64,000 nucleotides of DNA from Streptomyces bikiniensis. GTDB taxonomy: Bacteria; Actinomycetota; Actinomycetes; Streptomycetales; Streptomycetaceae. The stretch covers positions 372,001 to 436,000 of the forward strand of contig JNWL01000001.1 in NCBI GenBank assembly GCA_000716465.1, written 5' to 3'. Shown here one piece after another: positions 33,274 to 42,605 of the stretch (position 1 is the stretch's first letter; every line of letters starts with the position of its first letter). Made by a program: the position numbers and the translations under genes. Under the pieces are notes generated by a model, which did no database searches, was not told the origin of the DNA, and saw nothing but the letters and a program-made list of their open reading frames with translations.

Positions 33274-34508
33274 CGGGGGATCCTGACCGCGAGGCGCCAC
33301 ACGCCGTCCGCCGGGCCCGCGTCGGCGGTGCCGCCGAGCAGCCGGGCCCGTTCCGCGATGCCGGGCAGTCCGTGCCCGCCGTGCGGACGGGCGACCGGGG
33401 GCCGCTCGGGCAGGGGGTTCTCCACGACGATCTCCACTTCCCCGGTACGGACGCCGAGCCGCACGGCGACGGGCGCGCCGCGCGCGTGCCGGGCCGCGTT
33501 CGTCAGCCCCTCCTGGACGATCCGGTACGCCTCCCGCGACACCGCCTCCGGTACGGGTTCCGGGTCCCCGTCCACGGTCAGCGCCACCCGCGCCCCCGCC
33601 CCGCGCACCAGCGCCTCCAGGGCGTCGAGCCCCGGGCCCACGCCCTCCGCGACCTCCTCGCCGCGCCGCAGCAGGCCGAGGGCCCGGTCCAGTTCCCCGA
33701 CCGTGCGCCGGGTGGTCTCCTCGATCGCGGTCAGCGCCTCCCGTACGAACTCCGGGTCGGGGTCCTCGGCGCGCAGCACCCGGCGGGCCGCGCCCGCCTG
33801 AAGGGTGACCGCGCTCAGCGCGTGGCCGACGGAGTCGTGCAGCTCCCGGGCCAGCCGGTTGCGGGACTCCGCCTCCGCCGCGCGCCGCTCGGCCGCCGCC
33901 AGCCGGTCCGCCGGGTCCGGCCCGAGGAGCCGGGGCGCCTGCCGGGCGAGCAGGGCCCCGGTCGCGGCGGCGGTGCCCGTCAGGGCGAGCAGCATGAGCA
34001 CGGCCGCCGGGACCGCCGCCCAGAGCCACGGGAACCCGTCGAGCCCCCAGTACCCGCTGAGTTCGGACTCCCGGAACGACGGCGAGAACGGCAGCGCCGC
34101 CACCGCCGCCGCGAACGGCGGCAGGGCCAGGCTCGCACCGCTGACCAGGGCCCCGGTGCCCAGGTGCAGGATGAACCAGCCCGCCGTCCGCGCCCTGGCC
34201 TCCCACCCGCGCGCCGGACCGTCGGCGAACCGCTCGGCGGGCACCCCGCACAGCGTCCTGGCCGCCGCCACCGACATCGGCCGGGCCGGCGGGAAGAGCG
34301 CGGTGACGGCCGCGAGGGGCAGCCCCACCGCGTACGCTCCGAGCTGCACCCGGAGGTCGCCGCCGATCACCCCGCCCCCGTCCGCGAAGAGTCCCACGAC
34401 CACGGTGCCGACCAGCCAGTACGGCATGAACAGCGCGCCGCCCAGGATCAGGTGCACCCAGCGCAGCCTGGCCCGCTGCCCCAGGAGGGCCCCCGTCCAC
34501 CGCTTCAC
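33270..34508 (-). CDS. Sensor histidine kinase (HisKA_3 type)
   Basis: A 412-residue membrane kinase with about four to five membrane segments (HLILGGALFMPYWLVGTVVVGL, VGLPLAAVTALF, AGWFILHLGTGALVSGASLAL, LWAAVPAAVLMLLALTG). The phospho-acceptor is His224 in RELHDSVGHALS, followed by an HATPase_c domain with EGLTNAARHA and the G box GGHGLPGIAERARLLGG. The GTG at 34508 overlaps the stop of the upstream membrane protein. It pairs with the response regulator that overlaps its own stop. The signal is unknown. Confidence 0.93.
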   Translation of the reverse strand: MKRWTGALLGQRARLRWVHLILGGALFMPYWLVGTVVVGLFADGGGVIGGDLRVQLGAYAVGLPLAAVTALFPPARPMSVAAARTLCGVPAERFADGPARGWEARARTAGWFILHLGTGALVSGASLALPPFAAAVAALPFSPSFRESELSGYWGLDGFPWLWAAVPAAVLMLLALTGTAAATGALLARQAPRLLGPDPADRLAAAERRAAEAESRNRLARELHDSVGHALSAVTLQAGAARRVLRAEDPDPEFVREALTAIEETTRRTVGELDRALGLLRRGEEVAEGVGPGLDALEALVRGAGARVALTVDGDPEPVPEAVSREAYRIVQEGLTNAARHARGAPVAVRLGVRTGEVEIVVENPLPERPPVARPHGGHGLPGIAERARLLGGTADAGPADGVWRLAVRIPR

Positions 34509-35506
34509 GTCCCTGCGCTCCGGCGCCGCAGGACGGCGGCCGCGCACGCGGCCAGGAGGAAACCGGTGATCATGTCGCCAGCGTAGGCCAGCCGGGTGAG
34601 GGCGGTGACCCGCTCGGCGGGATCCACCACGGGGAGCAGCACCACCAGCGACATGTAGGCGCCCCAGCAGCCGACGGCGGCCGGCGCGATCCAGGCGGTG
34701 GCGAGCACGGGACGGAGCCGGAACCGGGCGGGCCGACCCAGGACCAGGACGAGGACGGCGGCCGCGGCGACGACGGCGAAGCCGAACCGCTGGGCCTCCA
34801 GGACGTGGAAGTCGGCGTCCCGCTCGGCGGCCTGGCGGGCGGTCAGGCCCGTCGTGGCGCCCGCCGCCCACATCAGGTGGAGGGCGGCCGGCACGAGCGC
34901 GAGCACCGCGCCGGACACGGCGACGGCCCGCGTCCGCGGACCGGCGGACAGCGCCCCCAGGCGCCCCCGCCACGGACGGCCCCAGCGGTCCCGGGCGTAC
35001 AGGAGCGACAGGGCGCCGAGGGCCAGGCCCTGGAGGATGAACCCGCCGTACACGACGGCGAACACCCAGGGCTCCAGGAAGGGTGCGGCGGGCGCGGCGG
35101 CCTTCTCGCCGCCGGTGGCGAGGGCGGTCAGGAGCTGCGCCGGATATCCCGTCATGATCGGGACGAGCAGCCCGGTCGCCGCCCACAGCGGCGGGACGAG
35201 GAGCCAGGCGGGGACCCGGCGTCCCCAGTCCTGCGTGAGGAGCAGGGCGAGGACGACGACGACCAGGTCCGCGGCCACCGTGAGCGCGTTGGCGACCGCC
35301 ATCGTTCCGCGGTGCTCCAGGAGCACGCTGCCGGCCGGGATGCCGAGCGAGCCGCCCGCCAGCCAGACGCACTTGAGCACGGCGTACGGGAGGCAGGCGA
35401 CGACCGCGAGCCCGCGCAGCCACCGGCGGACGGCACTCGGCGGGTGGGCTGCGGGAGGTGTCGGGGAAGGGGCGGGGGAGGAGGCGCGGCGTACCGTCGG
35501 TGTCAT
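34505..35506 (-). CDS. Polytopic membrane protein coupled to a two-component system
   Basis: A 333-residue protein with about eight hydrophobic segments and no recognisable catalytic motif. It begins MTPTVRRASSPAPSPTPP and ends with Arg-rich VLRRRSAGT. The stop overlaps the histidine kinase start (GTGA), so it is made with the kinase and may be its sensory partner or a target of its regulation. Function unknown. Confidence 0.82.
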   Translation of the reverse strand: MTPTVRRASSPAPSPTPPAAHPPSAVRRWLRGLAVVACLPYAVLKCVWLAGGSLGIPAGSVLLEHRGTMAVANALTVAADLVVVVLALLLTQDWGRRVPAWLLVPPLWAATGLLVPIMTGYPAQLLTALATGGEKAAAPAAPFLEPWVFAVVYGGFILQGLALGALSLLYARDRWGRPWRGRLGALSAGPRTRAVAVSGAVLALVPAALHLMWAAGATTGLTARQAAERDADFHVLEAQRFGFAVVAAAAVLVLVLGRPARFRLRPVLATAWIAPAAVGCWGAYMSLVVLLPVVDPAERVTALTRLAYAGDMITGFLLAACAAAVLRRRSAGT

Positions 35507-35661
35507 GCGCCCACGCTCCCGCGCGGACCCCGGGCGCCGCCTCCTCCCGCCCGGTGAACCGCCTCCGCCGCACGGGGGAGACGCCCTCCTCCCGTACGGG
35601 GACGCCTCTTCCCGTACGGGGGACGCGCCCCTCCCGTACAGGCCCCCACGGCCCCCGGCGC

Positions 35662-36437
35662 TCAGGGCCGGCGGGTCATCGGGGCCGGTCGGTCACGCGC
35701 GTCGAGGAGCGCGTCCCGGACCGACCGCTCGCGAGCCGGGGTGAGCCGGGCCGCCGGCACCGAGCAGCTGACCGCGTCCCGCGCCGGGATCCGGTAGGGG
35801 ACCGCGACGCCGAAGCAGCGCGGTCCCGGCGTGCTCTCCTCGCGGTCGACCGGGAAGCCCCGCCCGCGGATGACGCGCAGCTCCTCGGTCAACTCCTCGC
35901 GGCCGGTCACCCTGTGCTCGGTCATCGCCGACAGGGTCGCCGGGAGCAGTCCGCGCACCTGCTCGTCGTCACGGGTGGCGAGCAGCGCCTTGCCGAGCGC
36001 GGTCGAGTGCGCGGGCGGCCGCCGTCCGACCCGGGCGAACGGCCGCAGGCGGTGCGGGGGCCCGCGGGCCGCCGGACAGACCACGTCGGCGCCGTCGAGC
36101 CGCGCCGGGTCGACCGTCTCCGCGGTCCCGCCCGCGAGCCGGTCCGGGAGGCGGCCACCACCTCGTCGCCGTCGACGTACACGGTGCCGACCAGCGGCGC
36201 CCGCACCCCGATGCCGTACCGGGTGCCGGTCCCATCGGTCTCCGCCCGGCCCAGCTCCACCAGGGCGCGAAGCAGCGCGTACGGGCTGGACTCGGGACAG
36301 CCGACGGACTCCTGGACGGCGGACGGCGGGCGCGTCCCGGCGCGCCCGGCGAAGTACTCCAACGACTCCACGGTCCGCACCGCCGACTTCACCCGTGCCC
36401 CGCCCGCGTCGGCAGTCGTCACGGCCCCCGCCCCCAT
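35662..36437 (-). pseudogene. IclR family regulator broken by a frameshift
   Basis: The N-terminal half (from ATG 36437) is in one frame with the IclR winged helix (RVKSAVRTVESLEYFAGRAG, SSPYALLRALVELGRAETD, GTRYGIGVRAPLVGTVYVDGDEVVAA). The C-terminal half is in another frame (LPDRLAGGTAETVDPARLDGA, PAHSTALGKALLATRDDEQ and on to the stop at 35662). The switch falls at about 36150. Compared with a typical IclR sequence several residues are also missing there, so a small deletion is likely. IclR regulators of this kind often sit next to sugar-acid catabolic genes, here the divergent aldehyde dehydrogenase. Confidence 0.8.
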
Positions 36438-36541
36438 CTTCCGCCGTCCGGCCGCCCCTTGTGGAGACGGTCGGACCGTCAATAGAGTCCACCGGAAACG
36501 CGTTCATCTGCGGGAATCGTGTTCAGGGCGGCGACGGGGGC

Positions 36542-38047
36542 GTGGCGGTGGCGGCAGAACCGGTGTGGAGCGTGGATCCTCGGACGGGGAAGCCGCGCGA
36601 GCAGGTCGCGGTGGAGGCCACGGCGGAGGAGGTCGACCGGGCCGTCCGGGCCGCGCACGCCGCCCGCGGGGCCCTCGCCGACCGGGCCGCGCGGACCGCC
36701 CTCCTCCGTACCGCCGCCGACCTCCTCGACGGGTCCCGCGACCGCGTCGTGGAGGCCGCCGACGCCGAGACGGCCCTCGGAACCGTCCGGCTCACCGGCG
36801 AACTCGCCCGCACCACGGCCCAGTTGCGGGCCTTCGCCGACACCGTCGAGGAAGGCTCCTTCCTGGACGTCCGGATCGACCTCCCGGACCCCGGCGCCGT
36901 CCCGCCCCGGCCCGACCTGCGCCGCTGGAAGGTCCCGCTCGGCGTCGTCGCCGTCTACGCGGCGAGCAACTTCCCGCTCGCCTTCTCCGTCCCCGGCGGC
37001 GACACGGCGAGCGCCCTCGCGGCCGGCTGCCCCGCGGTGGTCAAGGGCCACCCCGACCACCCGGCCACCTCCGAGCTCTGCGCCTCGCTGCTGCGCCGGG
37101 CCGCCGCCGAGGCCGGCCTCCCCGAGGACGTCCTCGTCCTCGTCCACGGCTTCGACGCCGGTGTCGCGCTCGTCCGCCACCCCCTCGTCGCGGCGGCCGG
37201 CTTCACCGGCTCCGTGCGCGGCGGCCGGGCGCTCTTCGACGCGGCCGCCGCCCGGCCCGTGCCGATCCCCTTCCACGGCGAACTCGGCTCCCTCAACCCG
37301 GTCGTGATCACCCCGGCCGCCGCCGAGGAGCGGGCCGCCGGGATCGGTGCCGGGCTCGCCGCCTCCATGACCCTGGGCGCGGGCCAGTTCTGCACCAAGC
37401 CCGGCTTCGTCCTCGCCCCCGCGGGCGCGGCGGGCGACCGCTTCCTCGACGCCCTCGCCGCGGGCGTCGGCGAGACCGAGCCCTCCGTCATGCTCGACCA
37501 CCGGATGCGGGACGCCTTCCTCGCCGGAGTCGCGGAGCGCGCCGCGCTCCCCGGGGTCGACACCCCCGTCGCCCCGGGCGCGGGCGGCGCGCACACCGTC
37601 AGCGCCGGCGTCCTCGCGGTCGACGCCGGACGGCTCGCCGCGGGCGGCCACCACCTCCTCCTGGAGGAGTGCTTCGGCCCGGTCACCGTCGTCGCCCGCT
37701 ACACCACCCGCGAGGAGGCCGCGGCCGTCCTGGACCTGTTGCCGGGCAACCTGACGGCCACCCTGCACACCACGGAGGCGGCCGACGACCCCGACGCGGC
37801 CCCGCTCCTCGCCGCCCTCACCCCGCTGGCCGGGCGGGTCCTGGTCAACGGCTGGCCCACCGGCGTCGCCGTCGCCGCCGCCCAGCACCACGGCGGCCCC
37901 TACCCGGCCACCACCTCCACCGCCACCTCGGTCGGCGCGACCGCGATCGAACGCTGGCTCCGCCCGGTCACCTACCAGTCGACCCCCGACCGCCTCCTCC
38001 CGCCGGAACTCCGCGACGGCAACCCGCTGGGAGTGCCGAGGCGCTGA
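36542..38047 (+). CDS. NADP-dependent aldehyde dehydrogenase, 2-oxoglutarate semialdehyde type
   Basis: A 501-residue aldehyde dehydrogenase most like 2,5-dioxovalerate (2-oxoglutarate semialdehyde) dehydrogenases of sugar-acid catabolism. Catalytic Cys284 is in GAGQFCTKPG, the general base Glu247 in HGELGSLNP, and the cofactor-domain motif YAASNFPLAFSVPGGD is present. The C-terminal NGWPTGVAV region, which shapes the substrate site, is intact. GTG at 36542, alternative GTG 36548. It is divergent from the broken IclR gene, so expression control may be lost. No aldolase or dehydratase partner is present. Confidence 0.88.
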   Translation: MAVAAEPVWSVDPRTGKPREQVAVEATAEEVDRAVRAAHAARGALADRAARTALLRTAADLLDGSRDRVVEAADAETALGTVRLTGELARTTAQLRAFADTVEEGSFLDVRIDLPDPGAVPPRPDLRRWKVPLGVVAVYAASNFPLAFSVPGGDTASALAAGCPAVVKGHPDHPATSELCASLLRRAAAEAGLPEDVLVLVHGFDAGVALVRHPLVAAAGFTGSVRGGRALFDAAAARPVPIPFHGELGSLNPVVITPAAAEERAAGIGAGLAASMTLGAGQFCTKPGFVLAPAGAAGDRFLDALAAGVGETEPSVMLDHRMRDAFLAGVAERAALPGVDTPVAPGAGGAHTVSAGVLAVDAGRLAAGGHHLLLEECFGPVTVVARYTTREEAAAVLDLLPGNLTATLHTTEAADDPDAAPLLAALTPLAGRVLVNGWPTGVAVAAAQHHGGPYPATTSTATSVGATAIERWLRPVTYQSTPDRLLPPELRDGNPLGVPRR

Positions 38048-38049
38048 GC

Positions 38050-38580
38050 CGACACCCCCCGGTGGCGCACGCGCACCACGATCTTCCCGAGGCGCGCGGT
38101 GGACCCCACCGGCCGGTGGGCGTCGGCGATCCGCTCCAGGCCGTCGAAGACCTCGGCGACCGCCGGCGCCGGGGAACCGTCGCGCAGCCCCGAGCCGACG
38201 AACCCCGTCGCCCGGCGGCGCCCCTCCTCGGTCGCGGCGAGCACCCCGTCGGCGTACCCGTGCGCGGTCGGCGGCCCGTTCACGGACGGCTCGACCGGCC
38301 GGGGGCCGGCCGTACGGCACGGCGGTGCCGCCGGGCCGCAGCGCGTCCCCGAGCCGGGCGGACCCGGGCCCGCCGATCCCGTCGAAGACCGGGTCCGCGC
38401 CCGCGCCCCCGGTGATCCGGCGCACCTCCTCGACCAGGTCCTTCCGCTCCGTGACGACCACGTGCGCGGCCCCCGGCGCCAGGAGCCGGTCGCGCCCCTC
38501 CCCGTCGCGCGTGGTGGCGATCGGCACCGCCCCCACCCGCAGCGCCGTCCGGAGAGCGGTGACCACGGCGTGCTCCGCCC
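38050..38580 (-). pseudogene. Remnant of zinc-type alcohol dehydrogenase/quinone oxidoreductase
   Basis: Only the cofactor-binding and C-terminal parts of a MDR-family reductase remain. One frame reads VVTALRTALRVGAVPIATTRD, GAAHVVVTERKDLVEEVRR and GALRPGGTAVPYGRP-like sequence. A second frame then continues EPSVNGPPTAHGYADGVLAATE and GLERIADAHRPVGSTARLGK to VRVRH. The first about 150 residues are missing and there is an internal frameshift near 38290-38310. It converges on the aldehyde dehydrogenase gene. Confidence 0.78.
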
Positions 38581-38672
38581 CACACCGTCCCGCGCGCGGA
38601 ATGAAACGGGCAGGTGGGAGCGTTCTCCGCACGGAACACCCCCTTGACCCCGTCATCCCCGGAGAGAAACCC

Positions 38673-39383
38673 ATGCGCGTCGAGATCTGGAGCGACATCG
38701 CCTGCCCCTGGTGCTACATAGGAAAGGCGCGCTTCGAGAAGGGGCTCGCGGCCTTCGCGCACCGGGACGACGTCGAGGTGGTGCACCGTTCCTTCGAGCT
38801 CGACCCCGGCCGGGCCAAGGGCGACACGGCCCCCGTCCTGGAGATGCTGGCGAAGAAGTACGGCCGCACCCTCGACGAGGCCCGGGCCATGGAGGCGCAC
38901 GTCGCCTCCAACGCGCACTCCGAGGGACTCGGCTACCGCACCGAGGGCCGCGACCACGGCAACACCTTCGACATCCACCGGCTGCTCCACCTCGCCAAGG
39001 CCCGCGGCCGGCAGGGCGAGCTCCTGGACCTGGCCTACCGGGCCAACTTCGCCGAGGAGCGCTCCGTCTTCGACACCGACACCCTGGTGGCGCTCGGCGT
39101 GGAGGCCGGCCTCGACGAGACCGAGGTCCGGGCCGTCCTCGCCGACGAGACCGCCTACGCCGACGACGTACGGCAGGACGAGCGCGAGGCCGCGGAACTC
39201 GGCGCCGACGGCGTGCCGTTCTTCGTCCTCGACCGCCGCTACGGCGTCTCCGGCGGCCGGCCCGCCGAGGTCTTCACCCAGGCCCTCGAACAGGCCTGGC
39301 AGGGCCGCGCCCTCCAGCCGCTCGGCACCGACGTGGACGCGGAGGCCTGCGGCCCGGACGGCTGCGAGGTCCCGGGGGCCTGA
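38673..39383 (+). CDS. DsbA family oxidoreductase (FrnE-like)
   Basis: A 236-residue cytosolic thioredoxin-fold protein of the DsbA/2-hydroxychromene-2-carboxylate isomerase family. The redox motif CPWC is at 11-14 (WSDIACPWCYIGK), with the conserved cis-Pro region GVPFFVLDRRYGVSGG near 180. There is no signal peptide, so it acts in the cytoplasm, as FrnE-type disulfide isomerases do. GGAGAG precedes the ATG at 38673. A Cys pair near the C-terminus (EACGPDGCEV) may be a second redox or metal site. Confidence 0.92.
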   Translation: MRVEIWSDIACPWCYIGKARFEKGLAAFAHRDDVEVVHRSFELDPGRAKGDTAPVLEMLAKKYGRTLDEARAMEAHVASNAHSEGLGYRTEGRDHGNTFDIHRLLHLAKARGRQGELLDLAYRANFAEERSVFDTDTLVALGVEAGLDETEVRAVLADETAYADDVRQDEREAAELGADGVPFFVLDRRYGVSGGRPAEVFTQALEQAWQGRALQPLGTDVDAEACGPDGCEVPGA

Positions 39384-39540
39384 GCGGGACCCGCCTCCGC
39401 TCCGGCCCGGATTTCGGCTCCCGCCGCCCCGGGGCCGGAGCGTCGCACCCCTGCTGACCTGCGGTGATAAGCCGGTCTTGGAAGATCTCCCAGGTGGGGG
39501 CGCGATTGACGGGTGATCGTCGGGAACCCAGGGTGGGGGC

Positions 39541-40611
39541 ATGGATTCCCTCGACCAGGCGCTCGACCAGCCGCTCGGCGGCGCCGAGTTCGCGCCCAAG
39601 AAGACCTACCTCAACACCTCCACCTGCGGGCTGATGCCCCGCCGGACCGTCGAGGCCGTCACGCTCCTCGCGCGGGAGACCGCCGACGGGCGCCCCGGCG
39701 GCTCCGGCAGCTTCGAGATCGTCGACGAGGCCCGGGCGACCTTCGCCCGGCTCGTCGGGACCGCCCCCGAGCGCGTCGCCGTCGGCAGCTCGGTCGCCGT
39801 GCACTGCGGGATGATCGCCCAGTCGCTGCCCGCCGGGTCCGAGGTCCTCTTCCCCGAGGGCGACTTCTCCTCCGTCATCACCCCCTTCACGATCCGCGGC
39901 GACCTCAAGGTCCGCTTCGCGCCCCTGGAGCGGCTCGCCGCGTCCGTCCGGCCGGAGACCGACCTCGTCGCCCTCTCCGCCGTGCAGTCGGCGGACGGCC
40001 GGACGGCCGACCTCGCGGCGGTACGGGAGGCCGCGGCCGCCCACGGCGCCCGCACCCTCCTGGACGCCACCCAGACGGCCGGCTGGCTGCCGCTGCGCGC
40101 GGGGGAGTGGGACTACACGGTCGCCGGCGGCTACAAGTACCTGCTCTGTCCGCGCGGGGCGTCCTTCCTCACCGTCACCGAGGAGGCGCAGGACTCGCTC
40201 CTCGCCATCCACGCCAACTGGGTCACCGGCGAGGAGCGTTGGGTCAACAGCTACGGCCCGGTCCGCGAACTCGCCCGCTCCGCGCGCCGGTTCGACGAGC
40301 CGATGGCCTTCCTCTCGTACCACGGGGCGGCCCGTTCGCTCGCCCTCCTCGAAGAGGTCGGCATCGAGCGGATCGAGGTCCACAACAAGGGGCTCGCGGC
40401 CCGCTTCCGCGCCGGGCTCCGCTCCCTCGGGCACGAGCCGGTCGCGGACGACTCGACGGTCGTCGCCGTCCCGGGCCTCGGGAACCGCGCGGACGCCCTG
40501 GAGAGGGCCGGCGTCCTGCTCTCGGCCCGCGCGGGCAACCTGCGGGCCTCCTTCCACCTGTACAACACGACGGCGGACGTGGACCGCGCCCTGGACGTCC
40601 TGGGCGGCTGA
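39541..40611 (+). CDS. Class V aminotransferase (cysteine desulfurase/selenocysteine lyase-like)
   Basis: A 356-residue PLP enzyme of the class V fold. The N-terminal TYLNTSTCGLMPRRTVEAV is the usual substrate-loop start, LLDATQTAGWLPL contains the PLP-binding Asp, and the Schiff-base lysine is in VAGGYKYLLCPRG (about residue 199). It resembles kynureninase/EgtE-like and isopenicillin-epimerase-like members, so the substrate is uncertain. The persulfide cysteine loop of SufS is absent, which argues against a desulfurase in Fe-S assembly. ATG 39541 with AGGGTGGGGG upstream. Confidence 0.88.
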   Translation: MDSLDQALDQPLGGAEFAPKKTYLNTSTCGLMPRRTVEAVTLLARETADGRPGGSGSFEIVDEARATFARLVGTAPERVAVGSSVAVHCGMIAQSLPAGSEVLFPEGDFSSVITPFTIRGDLKVRFAPLERLAASVRPETDLVALSAVQSADGRTADLAAVREAAAAHGARTLLDATQTAGWLPLRAGEWDYTVAGGYKYLLCPRGASFLTVTEEAQDSLLAIHANWVTGEERWVNSYGPVRELARSARRFDEPMAFLSYHGAARSLALLEEVGIERIEVHNKGLAARFRAGLRSLGHEPVADDSTVVAVPGLGNRADALERAGVLLSARAGNLRASFHLYNTTADVDRALDVLGG

Positions 40612-40633
40612 GGCCGGACGCGGCGGCGAGGGC

Positions 40634-40775
40634 CCGGGGCCGGGAGACCGAGGGCCCGGGGCCGGACACCGAAGGCCCGGGCCCCGTGCCGGGGCCTGGA
40701 GAGGCTGAGCCCCCACGGCCCCACCGCCCCACGGCCCCACAGCCCCACGGCCCCACAGCCCCACGGTCCCACGGT
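40634..40775. repeat. 21-bp GC-palindrome repeats followed by eight 8-bp repeats
   Basis: Two tandem blocks in the gap between the convergent aminotransferase and MarR genes. First come about three copies of a 21- to 23-bp unit with GGCCCGGGGCCGG, then eight copies of an 8-bp unit CCCACGGC/CCCACAGC at 40712-40775. The first block can form strong hairpins and may end transcription from both sides. Confidence 0.8.
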
Positions 40776-40818
40776 CCCGGCGGCCGAGATCCGGAGCCCG
40801 GCGCCGGGCCCGCGCGTC

Positions 40819-41328
40819 TCAGCAGACCGTCGCCCCCGGCGCGCAGCCGTCCGCCTCCTCCGTCTCCTCGCGCAGGTTCTCCGCGACGAGGCCGAGCAGC
40901 CGGGACAGCTCCGCCCCGTCGGCCGCGGAGAGCCCGCCGAGCGACAGCGACTCCAGGTCCTTCCAGGCGTCCTCGACGCCGGTGCGCAGCGCCTGGCCCC
41001 TCTCCGTCGCCTCGACCAGGACCGCGCGCCGGTCCGCCGGGTCCGGGCCCCGGCGCACGTGCCCGGACTGTTCGAGCCGCTGGAGCATCTTCGTCACCGT
41101 CGACGGGTCCAGGCCCAGGGACTGGATCAGCTCCGACTGCCGGACCGGCCCGCAGTCCCACAGGCGCATCATCATCAGCTCCTGGCCCGGGTAGAGCCCG
41201 AGCTCCCGCAGTCGCCGCCCCATGGCGATCCGGTGCAGCCGCCCGACCCGCGCCAGGGCGTGGCCGACGGGCCCGCAGCGCGTGGCGGCGGGCGGCGGCT
41301 CGGTACAGACGGGGTCGGTTCCGGACAT
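40819..41328 (-). CDS. MarR family repressor
   Basis: A 169-residue MarR-type winged-helix regulator. The core includes [64 protein letters not shown] (about 48-112), i.e. helix-turn-helix plus wing with the conserved Asp-Arg. AGGAG precedes the ATG at 41328. It is divergent from an Old Yellow Enzyme gene with three operator-like sequences between them, so it most likely represses that gene and itself, probably responding to reactive electrophiles or quinones. Confidence 0.93.
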   Translation of the reverse strand: MSGTDPVCTEPPPAATRCGPVGHALARVGRLHRIAMGRRLRELGLYPGQELMMMRLWDCGPVRQSELIQSLGLDPSTVTKMLQRLEQSGHVRRGPDPADRRAVLVEATERGQALRTGVEDAWKDLESLSLGGLSAADGAELSRLLGLVAENLREETEEADGCAPGATVC

Positions 41329-41362
41329 GGTGGCTCCTCGTGACGTCGTCACCCAAAGATTA

Positions 41363-41446
41363 CCTTGGTCGGCCAAGGAATGGGTTACAGTGGCGACCGG
41401 ACCAGATGCTTGGCCGACCACATAAAACCGATACTTGGTCGACCAC
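41363..41446. promoter_or_regulatory. Three MarR-operator-like sites between marR and Old Yellow Enzyme genes
   Basis: CTTGGYCGRCCA occurs at 41364, 41409 and 41434. The first is a full palindrome CCTTGGTCGGCCAAGG (41363-41378), and the others keep the same core. Spacings are 45 and 25 bp. The divergent arrangement suggests autoregulated control of both genes. Confidence 0.75.
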
Positions 41447-41469
41447 ACACTTTGTGGAAAGGGACCGCC

Positions 41470-42537
41470 ATGACCACCGCCTTCGACCCGATCGACCTCG
41501 CCGGCACCCGGCTCGCCAACCGCATCGCCATGGCCCCCATGACCCGCAGCCGGGCCGAGGGCGAGAGCCGCACCCCCACCGCGCTCGTCGCGGAGTACTA
41601 CGCCCAGCGCGCCTCCACCGGCCTCATCATCACCGAAGGCGTCCAGCCCACCGCCATCGGCCAGGGCTACCCCGACACCCCCGGCCTGCACACCGCCGAG
41701 CAGATCGCCGCCTGGCGCGAGGTCACCGACGCCGTCCACGCGAAGGGCGGCCGGATCTTCGCCCAGCTGATGCACGCCGGCCGGATCAGCCACCCCGAGG
41801 TCCTCGGCGGCGGCCTCCACCCCGTCGGCCCCTCCGCCGTCGCCCCGGCCGGGCAGCTCTTCGCCGGCACCGGACTCATCGACTTCGTCGCCCCGCGCGA
41901 GCTCACCGCCGACGGGACAGCGGAGACGATCGCCGGCTTCGCCACCGCCGCCCGCAACGCCGTCGAGGCCGGCTTCGACGGCGTCGAGATCCACGGCGCC
42001 AACGGCTACCTGATCCAGCAGTTCCTCGCCACCGGCTCCAACCACCGCACCGACGAGTGGGGCGGCCCGGTCGAGAACCGCATCCGCTTCGCCGTCGAGG
42101 TCGTCAAGGCCGTCGCCGCCGCCATCGGCCCCGAGCGCACCGGCCTGCGGATCTCCCCGGCCAACACCTACAACGACATCGCCGAGACCGACACCGACGC
42201 GATCTACCCGGCCCTCGTCGCCGCGATCGACCCGATCGGCATCGCGTACCTGCACGTCACGGAGGCCAAGCCCGAGGTCCGCGAGCTGACCCTCGCCCTG
42301 CGCAAGGCGTTCTCCGGCACCTTCGTCCTCAACCCGGCCACCGAGGGCCCGACCGGCCCCGACGCCCTCGCCCTGATCGAGGACGGCACCACCGACCTCG
42401 TCGCCTACGGCGCCCTCTTCATCGCCAACCCCGACCTGCCCGCCCGCCTGAAGGCCGGCGGCCCCTACAACACCCCGGACCCCGCCACCTTCTTCGGCGG
42501 CGACCACCGCGGCTACACGGACTACCCGACGCTGTGA
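41470..42537 (+). CDS. Old Yellow Enzyme family alkene reductase (NemA-like)
   Basis: A 355-residue FMN-dependent NAD(P)H:flavin oxidoreductase that reduces activated C=C bonds, quinones or nitro-esters. The substrate-anion site His175 and Asn178 and the proton donor Tyr180 are in [14 protein letters not shown]-binding segments [10 protein letters not shown] and [17 protein letters not shown] are present. The MarR repressor opposite, with its three operators, suggests induction by electrophiles. ATG 41470 has GGAAAGGGACC upstream. Confidence 0.94.
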   Translation: MTTAFDPIDLAGTRLANRIAMAPMTRSRAEGESRTPTALVAEYYAQRASTGLIITEGVQPTAIGQGYPDTPGLHTAEQIAAWREVTDAVHAKGGRIFAQLMHAGRISHPEVLGGGLHPVGPSAVAPAGQLFAGTGLIDFVAPRELTADGTAETIAGFATAARNAVEAGFDGVEIHGANGYLIQQFLATGSNHRTDEWGGPVENRIRFAVEVVKAVAAAIGPERTGLRISPANTYNDIAETDTDAIYPALVAAIDPIGIAYLHVTEAKPEVRELTLALRKAFSGTFVLNPATEGPTGPDALALIEDGTTDLVAYGALFIANPDLPARLKAGGPYNTPDPATFFGGDHRGYTDYPTL

Positions 42538-42605
42538 CCCGGCCGGGCGCACGGCGGAGGGACGGGGTCCCGGTGCCGGGCCCCCGCCCCCGGTCCGTAC
42601 GGGCC

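Noticed and set aside
35560..35640. Repeated CCCGTACGGGG motifs as an operator for the IclR protein
   Set aside because: They lie between the convergent-side end of the IclR remnant and the start of the membrane protein gene, not in the divergent gap where an IclR operator is expected; recorded only as degenerate GC repeats.
37972..38050. C-terminal extension of the reductase remnant into the dehydrogenase gene
   Set aside because: Family proteins normally end at VRVRH; the extra residues are antisense shadow of the dehydrogenase 3' end.
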